Part shown: positions 23,517 to 27,884 of the stretch, one piece after another
Numbering within the stretch: position 1 is the stretch's first letter
Layout of the letters: every line of letters begins with the position of its first letter
NCBI GenBank assembly: GCA_041648505.1
Contig: JBAZOY010000031.1
Coordinates: forward strand, 1 to 27,884
Length of the DNA: 27,884 nucleotides
Source: JBAZOY01 sp041648505
Lineage (GTDB): Bacteria > Desulfobacterota > Syntrophia > Syntrophales > CG2-30-49-12
Direction: 5' to 3'
Program-made: the position numbers and the translations under genes
Notes under the pieces: generated by a model
The model's input: the letters and a program-made list of their open reading frames with translations, nothing else
Told to the model about the DNA's origin: nothing
Database searches by the model: none

Positions 23517-23708
23517 CTAATCCTTCTCCCAGTAGATGCAATCAGCCGGACAATTCTTAATGGCCTCGTTTACCTTTTTTTCGGGATAATCTTTTAATTC
23601 GATGACTTCAATATAGCCGGATTCGTTCAGCCTGAAAACTTCCGGGCAGGATTCCACACAGACACCGCATACCGTACAATCACTCAGTTCAACAACCGGC
23701 TTTTTCAT
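23517..23708 (-). CDS. Single-cluster [4Fe-4S] ferredoxin
   Basis: This 63-residue protein has the ferredoxin motif Cys11, Cys14, Cys17 (CTVCGVC) with the fourth cluster ligand likely Cys53 in NCPAD. Cys21 and Cys57 are additional. The pattern and length match the single-cluster ferredoxins of Desulfovibrio type rather than the two-cluster clostridial form. It is the first gene of the operon with the HEAT protein, the siroheme-type reductase and the HMA gene, and is likely the electron donor of that reductase. The start is ATG 23708, with AAAGG and GTAGGT upstream. Promoter C at 23817-23856 lies about 100 bases before it. Confidence 0.92.
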   Translation of the reverse strand: MKKPVVELSDCTVCGVCVESCPEVFRLNESGYIEVIELKDYPEKKVNEAIKNCPADCIYWEKD

Positions 23709-24106
23709 ACCTACATACCTTTAGGGATTCGACCCGATTGGGCAACTGGAATAATAGAAAAATGAGTTTTGGGGAAAATATCTAAGATGAATACAATTTT
23801 CAAAGCTTTACGAGAAATTATAAGGAAAGAGGCCTTGTGTGTCAATCAAATATTGGTTGCAAAATACTGCACCAGTGATTGTGGGGGGATTCACCCGGCA
23901 TAGAGGCCTTTTTGCTTTGTTTGCCGTTGGTTTCTATATGAAAAACGGTATCTTCCCATGGCCCATTAAATCTATTCTTGCCTAAAATAAATGATGGTGT
24001 TATTACTATTTTCTCATCTCCTCATTCTGCGTAGCCCGGCATGGTTTTTTAAACTTTCATTCTTTCAGAGGATGGTCTGAGATAATTACCCTAACAAGAG
24101 GTTAAC
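23709..24106. other. Divergent intergenic region, 398 bp
   Basis: It separates the leftward ferredoxin operon and the rightward dehydrogenase. It contains promoter C (23817-23856) facing left. The rest (23860-24106) has no reliable plus-strand promoter; TTGCCT near 23978 with a TATTAC 17 bases on is the best candidate, and it is weak. The part just right of promoter C shares CTGC...ATTGT with the same position next to promoter D, with a short gap. No gene is seen. Confidence 0.5.
23817..23856 (-). promoter_or_regulatory. CCAAT-family promoter C (ferredoxin operon)
   Basis: The best copy. On the minus strand: CCAAT (23852-23856), ATTTG, ATTGACA with TTGACA at 23840-23845, 17 bases, perfect TATAAT at 23817-23822. 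The -35 and -10 boxes both match the consensus exactly, so a strong promoter is expected, unless blocked by a regulator bound to the CAAT-N5-ATTG inverted repeat. Confidence 0.85.
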
Positions 24107-25174
24107 ATGAGTTCTGAAAAAACATATAAGATCGCTGTCATGCCCGGTGATGGGACGGGCCCGGAGGTTGTCAATGAAGGGTTGAAAGTCCTTAAAGCCG
24201 TTGCAGCAGCGGAGTCCATTTCTTTTGACCTGATCCACTACGATCTTGGTGGGGAGCGCTACAAGAAAACAGGTGAAATACTGCCGGATTCAGTTTTGGC
24301 TGAGTTGCAAAAGATGGATGTCATCTATCTCGGCGCTATCGGCCATCCTGATGTGAAACCCGGAATCCTGGAAAAAGGTTTGCTCCTTCGCTTACGTTTT
24401 GAGCTGGATCAATACATCAACTTAAGACCCGTGAAGCTCTATCCCAATATCCTGTGTCCATTGAAAGACAAGGGGCCAAGTGAAATCGATTTTGTGGTTG
24501 TGCGTGAAAACACGGAAGGTCTATACGCAGGCGCCGGTGGTGTGCTGAAGAAAGGTACACCCGATGAGGTTGCCACACAAGAATCGATCAATACGAGAAA
24601 AGGGGTGGAACGCTGCCTGCGCTACGCCTTCAAATATGCCCAGAAGAGGGCCAAGGCCAGGAAGCTTACCCTCTGCGGCAAGACTAACGTTTTAACCTAT
24701 GCCTTCGATCTCTGGGAACGGGCGTTTTATGAGGTTGCTAAAGATTATCCTGACGTCAAGACGGACTATGCACACGTCGATGCGACCTGCATGTGGATGG
24801 TGAAAAACCCCGAATGGTTTGATGTCATTGTGACCGACAATATGTTCGGCGATATCATTACGGATCTGGGCGCAATTATTCAGGGCGGCATGGGAATTGC
24901 GGCGGGTGGTAACATCAATCCTGAAGGTGTCTCCATGTTCGAACCGATCGGCGGGTCTGCCCCCAAATACACCGGACAAAACGTCATAAATCCCTTGGCG
25001 GCTATTTGTGCCGGGGGGATGATGCTGGAGACGTTAGGACAGGAGAAGGCAGGCAAACGGGTGGAGTCTGTTGTGGTGAAACTCCTGGAAAGCGGAAAAA
25101 TCAAGAGCCTCGAAGCCGGGAAAATGGGCATGAGCACCAGTGAAATCGGAGACTGGATAGCTGATAATATTTAG
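24107..25174 (+). CDS. Isocitrate/3-isopropylmalate dehydrogenase-family protein
   Basis: This 355-residue beta-decarboxylating dehydrogenase shows PGDGTGPEV at 13-21, the substrate helix EKGLLLRLRFELDQ at 89-102 with NLRP at 105-108, VVRENTEGLY from 131, the metal-site Asp residues in VTDNMFGDIITDLG from 242, and the nucleotide loop GGSAPKYTGQNVINPLA at 282-298. It is closest to isopropylmalate or tartrate dehydrogenase-type members; the Asp that NAD-dependent LeuB uses after SAP is replaced by Lys287-Tyr288, the pair seen in NADP-dependent isocitrate dehydrogenase. Substrate and cofactor are therefore uncertain. No other leucine-pathway gene is in the window. AAGAGG precedes the ATG. Transcribed alone; the gene on its right converges on it 98 bases away. 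Confidence 0.85.
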   Translation: MSSEKTYKIAVMPGDGTGPEVVNEGLKVLKAVAAAESISFDLIHYDLGGERYKKTGEILPDSVLAELQKMDVIYLGAIGHPDVKPGILEKGLLLRLRFELDQYINLRPVKLYPNILCPLKDKGPSEIDFVVVRENTEGLYAGAGGVLKKGTPDEVATQESINTRKGVERCLRYAFKYAQKRAKARKLTLCGKTNVLTYAFDLWERAFYEVAKDYPDVKTDYAHVDATCMWMVKNPEWFDVIVTDNMFGDIITDLGAIIQGGMGIAAGGNINPEGVSMFEPIGGSAPKYTGQNVINPLAAICAGGMMLETLGQEKAGKRVESVVVKLLESGKIKSLEAGKMGMSTSEIGDWIADNI

Positions 25175-25272
25175 GAAAATTATATTCCTGCCGTAATGAT
25201 TTGAACTCTTCTTCAGGAATCTGGTCAATTTGCAGGCAGCTCAACTGCAGACTGATCAATGATTACCTGCCT

Positions 25273-26019
25273 TTATTTCTTTACAATTACCGATGCCTCT
25301 GAATCAAACGGATTTGTCCTCATAGCAAGTGAGAATAAAAAAGGATAATTGTTTTTCAGGTGGTTCACATAATCAAGCCACTCCGAGATAAGGAGCGAAT
25401 ATACCCTTTCCATGTCGCCTCGGAGATGTCCATAGTCCTTTTCCGGCAATCCATTCAGGGTTTCTCTGTAGTTCAGTTCCTCCGCAAGATGAAACACCGC
25501 CCACAAGAGGTTTGTAAAACTTTCATGTTCCAGAAGATTGGGGTTTTCAAGGAGGTTCAGGAGGAATTGCCTTTTACCCGCGAGAAAATTCTTCAGTTCT
25601 CCGAGATGTTCATCTTTTGCATCGACCCGAGGGGCATGCCTGGCAAATTCCTTTCGGACATTTAAAAAATCTTTATCTGTCCAAGTGTTTTTGATTATGA
25701 GACGGCCTTTTATATTGGCGCTCTCGAGGTCCAGATCGGAAAACGCCTTTAAAAGCTCTGTTCCAACTTCGCTGAAAAACGCACCTATCACCATGTTTAA
25801 TTTGTTAAGCAGGTTCTTCTTTTCCCTGTAATGTAAAAGCTGGTGCAGACCCAGGGTGACCATCAGGACTTCGATAAAAACGAATGCCACGTCTCCCACG
25901 AGGTAAATGAAAATATGATGGAGGTCCCTGAAAATCAGAAAATGCGCGTAATAAATGCCGGCTGACAACAATATAAGCAATAGCCCGAAACCCACCTGCC
26001 AGTTCATTAGTTTTTTCAT
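25273..26019 (-). CDS. Two-helix membrane protein of unknown function
   Basis: This 248-residue protein has two transmembrane segments near its N-terminus (about 8-27, and 37-60, FIYLVGDVAFVFIEVLMVTLGL) and a soluble, helical remainder of about 185 residues on the cytoplasmic side. I do not recognise the family. No metal or nucleotide motif is visible. It begins 2 bases after the tpx stop codon, so it is translationally coupled to it and shares its promoter, which implies a role linked to peroxide or redox stress. AAGG precedes the ATG at seven bases. Confidence 0.6.
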   Translation of the reverse strand: MKKLMNWQVGFGLLLILLSAGIYYAHFLIFRDLHHIFIYLVGDVAFVFIEVLMVTLGLHQLLHYREKKNLLNKLNMVIGAFFSEVGTELLKAFSDLDLESANIKGRLIIKNTWTDKDFLNVRKEFARHAPRVDAKDEHLGELKNFLAGKRQFLLNLLENPNLLEHESFTNLLWAVFHLAEELNYRETLNGLPEKDYGHLRGDMERVYSLLISEWLDYVNHLKNNYPFLFSLAMRTNPFDSEASVIVKK

Positions 26020-26021
26020 TT

Positions 26022-26531
26022 TTATAACCTTTTCAACGCTGCCAGGGCTTTGTCGTAATCAGGCGACGAGGATATTTCCCGCACCAGCTCGATGTAGCGG
26101 ATATTGTCATCCGTATCGACAATGAAAATAGCCCTTGCCAGAAGCCGGAGTTCCTTTATCAGTACTCCGTATTTTTCTCCAAAATTCGCTTCCCTGTGGT
26201 CCGATAATGTTTTGACGTTCTCAACGTTGAAAACCTCACAGAACCTCTTCTGCGCAAACGGCAGATCCATTGAAATAAATACTATTGCTATATCTTTACT
26301 CAGTTTTGCTGCCTCACTGTTGAATCTTTTGATCTCGAGGTCACAGACAGGAGTATCCAGTGACGGTACAGAGGCGATCAGTTTGACCTTGCCTTTGAAA
26401 TTATCCAGCGTCACATCCTCCATGTCATTATTTAAGACTGTGAATCCGGGCGCCTTATCGCCGACTTTTAGTTCTTTACCCGAGAGTGTAAGATGAGTTC
26501 CTTTCATAGTTACGATGCCTTTTCTTTCCAT
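26022..26531 (-). CDS. tpx: Thiol peroxidase Tpx (atypical 2-Cys peroxiredoxin)
   Basis: This 169-residue enzyme reduces hydrogen peroxide and organic peroxides with thioredoxin-type donors. The peroxidatic Cys63 is in the motif SVPSLDTPVCDLE and the resolving Cys98 is in DLPFAQKRFC, both as expected for Tpx. The C-terminal part (REISSSPDYDKALAAL) completes the fold. Cytoplasmic, normal length. ATG 26531 follows GGAGGAA; an in-frame ATG 12 bases earlier lies before the ribosome binding site. Promoter D at 26755-26792 gives a leader of about 217 bases. The membrane protein gene follows with a 2-base gap. The thioredoxin gene at 21066 shares the same promoter type and may be a donor. Confidence 0.93.
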   Translation of the reverse strand: MERKGIVTMKGTHLTLSGKELKVGDKAPGFTVLNNDMEDVTLDNFKGKVKLIASVPSLDTPVCDLEIKRFNSEAAKLSKDIAIVFISMDLPFAQKRFCEVFNVENVKTLSDHREANFGEKYGVLIKELRLLARAIFIVDTDDNIRYIELVREISSSPDYDKALAALKRL

Positions 26532-26754
26532 ACGTTCCTCCATAAACTAAATTCTAGTTCGGATAGCCTACAAGCTGCGTAAACATTATTTTACAATCCT
26601 GCCCGCCTATCCACACAGCCTGGGGCAACTGTTACCACCTCCACCGACGCGCAGAAAAGATGCACATCATGGCTTATAAATTTAGTATTAACCGTTGAGA
26701 GTGAAGCGTCCTGATCCTGTAATGAATTGATAAGAATTGATATTTAACGAAAAC

Positions 26755-26792
26755 AGTTTAAGGTAAAAAAACTTTTGTGTCAATCATATTGG
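26755..26792 (-). promoter_or_regulatory. CCAAT-family promoter D (tpx operon)
   Basis: On the minus strand: CCAAT (26788-26792), three bases (ATG), ATTGACA with TTGACA at 26778-26783, 17 bases, TAAACT at 26755-26760. The gap in the inverted repeat is 3 rather than 5, but GCAACCAATAT upstream matches copy C. Resemblance to copy B continues to about 26845. Confidence 0.78.
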
Positions 26793-27017
26793 TTGCAAAG
26801 AGCGGGGTGCTGCGGCGATCATTGTAAAAGTGCTGTGCTGGGGCGTCTGTTCTTTTTGATATAGGGTCTGTCTTGGTCGAGGAGGTCTTTTGGAAGCTAT
26901 CTGGAACATGCCCGTTTCCGCTCGGCGAGTAACTTACGATCATGAAGGAAGTGACGGCGCATGTTGATAAGAAATGTTTTAGGGGTAATAGAAAGTAACT
27001 ATTTGTAAATATTCTCA

Positions 27018-27046
27018 TTGACAGATCTTTGCGCCTTTTTTAATAT
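27018..27046 (+). promoter_or_regulatory. Sigma-70-type promoter for the cardiolipin synthase gene
   Basis: TTGACA (27018-27023), 17 bases, TAATAT (27041-27046). AAATATT lies just upstream of the -35 box, but without a clear CCAAT. It faces the gene that starts near 27177. Confidence 0.65.
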
Positions 27047-27176
27047 TTCATTGGTTGTTTGGAAGTAAGTTATGTCTGGAAAGATGATAATATTAAATAG
27101 CTGGCCCAATATTTAGGTAGGGTTACGGCATTACTCGCCGAAGATTTCCCCTTAATTTCCCCCATAGGAGGTGTCT

Positions 27177-27884
27177 CTGAAATATTGGATATTTTATATA
27201 ATTAATGTCCTGCTTGTCGTTGGTACTGTGTTGCATGCATTACTGTACAAGCGGGACCCGATGGCCGCCTTGGGTTGGATTGCAGTCAGTATCTTGTTCC
27301 CATTGGGGGGTCCGTTATTGTATTTCCTGTTTGGAATCAATCGGGTTCGCACACGCGCAAAAAAATTGGCAAGGCGCTCCCCATTCCATATCAGTATCGA
27401 GTATGAACGATTCGATGATGACAGCGAGGTTGTTGTCTCTAACCACGAGGTGGCAACAGAATTTCGAGAAATAGTCAGACTTTCGGATGCCGTAACGAGA
27501 CGTCCCATTGTGGGAGGCAACCGGATTCAACTGTTGCACAACGGTGAGCAGGCTTATCCGGTGATGCTTGATGCAATTAAGGAAGCTCAACACACGCTGT
27601 ACATGTCGACCTACCTGTTCGAAACGGATGAAACCGGCCAAATGTTTATTGACACCTTGACGAAGGCTGCCCAGCGCGGTGTCGATGTGAGGGTTATCAT
27701 CGATGGGATTGGAGAATATTATTCGATTCCCCGGGCGGGAACTATCCTCAAGAAGCGCGGTGTGCGTATTTCACGCTTCATTCCGCCGAAACTAATTCCC
27801 CCCTCGGTGCATATTAACCTGCGTAACCATCGAAAAATCCTGGTTGCCGACGGACGAATCGGATTTGTTGGCGGCATGAATATT
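27177..27884 (+). CDS. cls: Cardiolipin synthase (phospholipase D superfamily), 5' part
   Basis: The first 236 codons of a cardiolipin synthase run off the right edge. Two N-terminal transmembrane segments (WIFYIINVLLVVGTVLHALL and AALGWIAVSILFPLGGPLLYFLF) are followed by a PLD domain with LLHNGEQAYPVMLDAIKEA and TYLFETDETG. The first HKD motif is His218, Lys220 and Asp225 in NHRKILVADGR, then FVGGMN. The enzyme joins two phosphatidylglycerol molecules or a related pair at the inner membrane. AGGAGG at 27166-27171 points to a start at the CTG at 27177, unusual but properly spaced and giving the usual N-terminus; GTG 27171 overlaps the binding site. The second HKD motif is expected beyond the window. 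Confidence 0.88.
   Translation, partial: MKYWIFYIINVLLVVGTVLHALLYKRDPMAALGWIAVSILFPLGGPLLYFLFGINRVRTRAKKLARRSPFHISIEYERFDDDSEVVVSNHEVATEFREIVRLSDAVTRRPIVGGNRIQLLHNGEQAYPVMLDAIKEAQHTLYMSTYLFETDETGQMFIDTLTKAAQRGVDVRVIIDGIGEYYSIPRAGTILKKRGVRISRFIPPKLIPPSVHINLRNHRKILVADGRIGFVGGMNI

Larger units (their letters stand above)
26532..27176. other. Divergent intergenic region, 645 bp
   Basis: No gene is called. It contains promoter D (26755-26792) facing tpx, about 217 bases of tpx leader with no recognised riboswitch, the extended upstream similarity of copy D up to 26845, and a strong plus-strand promoter (27018-27046) for the cardiolipin synthase gene. An 86-codon open frame on the minus strand at 26758-27018 covers both promoters and is not credible. 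Confidence 0.5.

Noticed and set aside
26758..27018. 86-codon open frame on the minus strand
   Set aside because: It spans promoter D and its upstream block and has no ribosome binding site or motif.
27194..27641. Two minus-strand open frames of 108 codons each
   Set aside because: Both are antisense to the cardiolipin synthase gene, whose plus-strand frame has the HKD motif and membrane segments.
1..27884. CRISPR arrays, tRNA or rRNA genes, prophage and intact insertion sequences
   Set aside because: No regularly spaced repeats, no cloverleaf or ribosomal RNA sequence and no complete transposase or phage gene cluster was recognised on reading through.

Overview
The window looks like chromosome of an anaerobic, Gram-negative, sulfate-reducer or syntroph-like bacterium, probably Desulfobacterota. 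This is inferred from gene content: a TonB-dependent receptor with signal peptide (outer membrane), a 2-oxoacid:ferredoxin oxidoreductase, a small siroheme/[4Fe-4S] reductase-like protein with a PCP_red-type N-terminus next to a DVU0298-like HEAT protein, an HD-GYP protein, and several defences against oxygen. No rRNA, tRNA, CRISPR array, prophage or intact mobile element was seen.

Layout. 1-3323 (minus strand): cyclophilin, a family 2 glycosyltransferase and a radical SAM protein. 3930-6557 (plus): a DUF4125 protein with a phage-type N-terminal domain, an Mrp-type P-loop ATPase lacking its usual CxxC, and hypoxanthine phosphoribosyltransferase. 7055-15020 (plus): a redox and oxygen-defence block holding a DUF255 thioredoxin-fold protein, Fe superoxide dismutase, KorA/KorB, WrbA and catalase. 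15007-18168 (minus): a TonB receptor and a periplasmic two-domain protein with one CxxCH motif. 18820-23708: SnoaL-like protein, transposase remnant, GAF/HD-GYP response protein, thioredoxin, frameshifted HMA (metal-binding) gene, siroheme-type reductase, HEAT protein and ferredoxin. 24107-27884: isopropylmalate dehydrogenase-family enzyme, membrane protein plus Tpx peroxiredoxin pair, and the 5' part of a cardiolipin synthase.

The most notable hidden structure is a set of four near-identical minus-strand promoters (19330-19369, 21528-21567, 23817-23856, 26755-26792). Each has TTGACA, exactly 17 bp, then a TATAAT-like box, with a CCAAT-N(3-5)-ATTG inverted repeat overlapping the -35 box. They precede the SnoaL-like gene, the thioredoxin, the ferredoxin/HEAT/siroheme/HMA operon and the Tpx operon. 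At least two copies, and probably three, also resemble one another for about 50 bp further upstream. This suggests a local redox regulon or a duplicated promoter cassette; the regulator is unknown.

Other points of interest are the domain fusion at 3930, the cysteine-free Mrp, the TonB/CxxCH pair with a structured leader, and the HMA gene broken by two single-base losses, both in A-runs. Functions are read from motifs by eye; no database search was possible.
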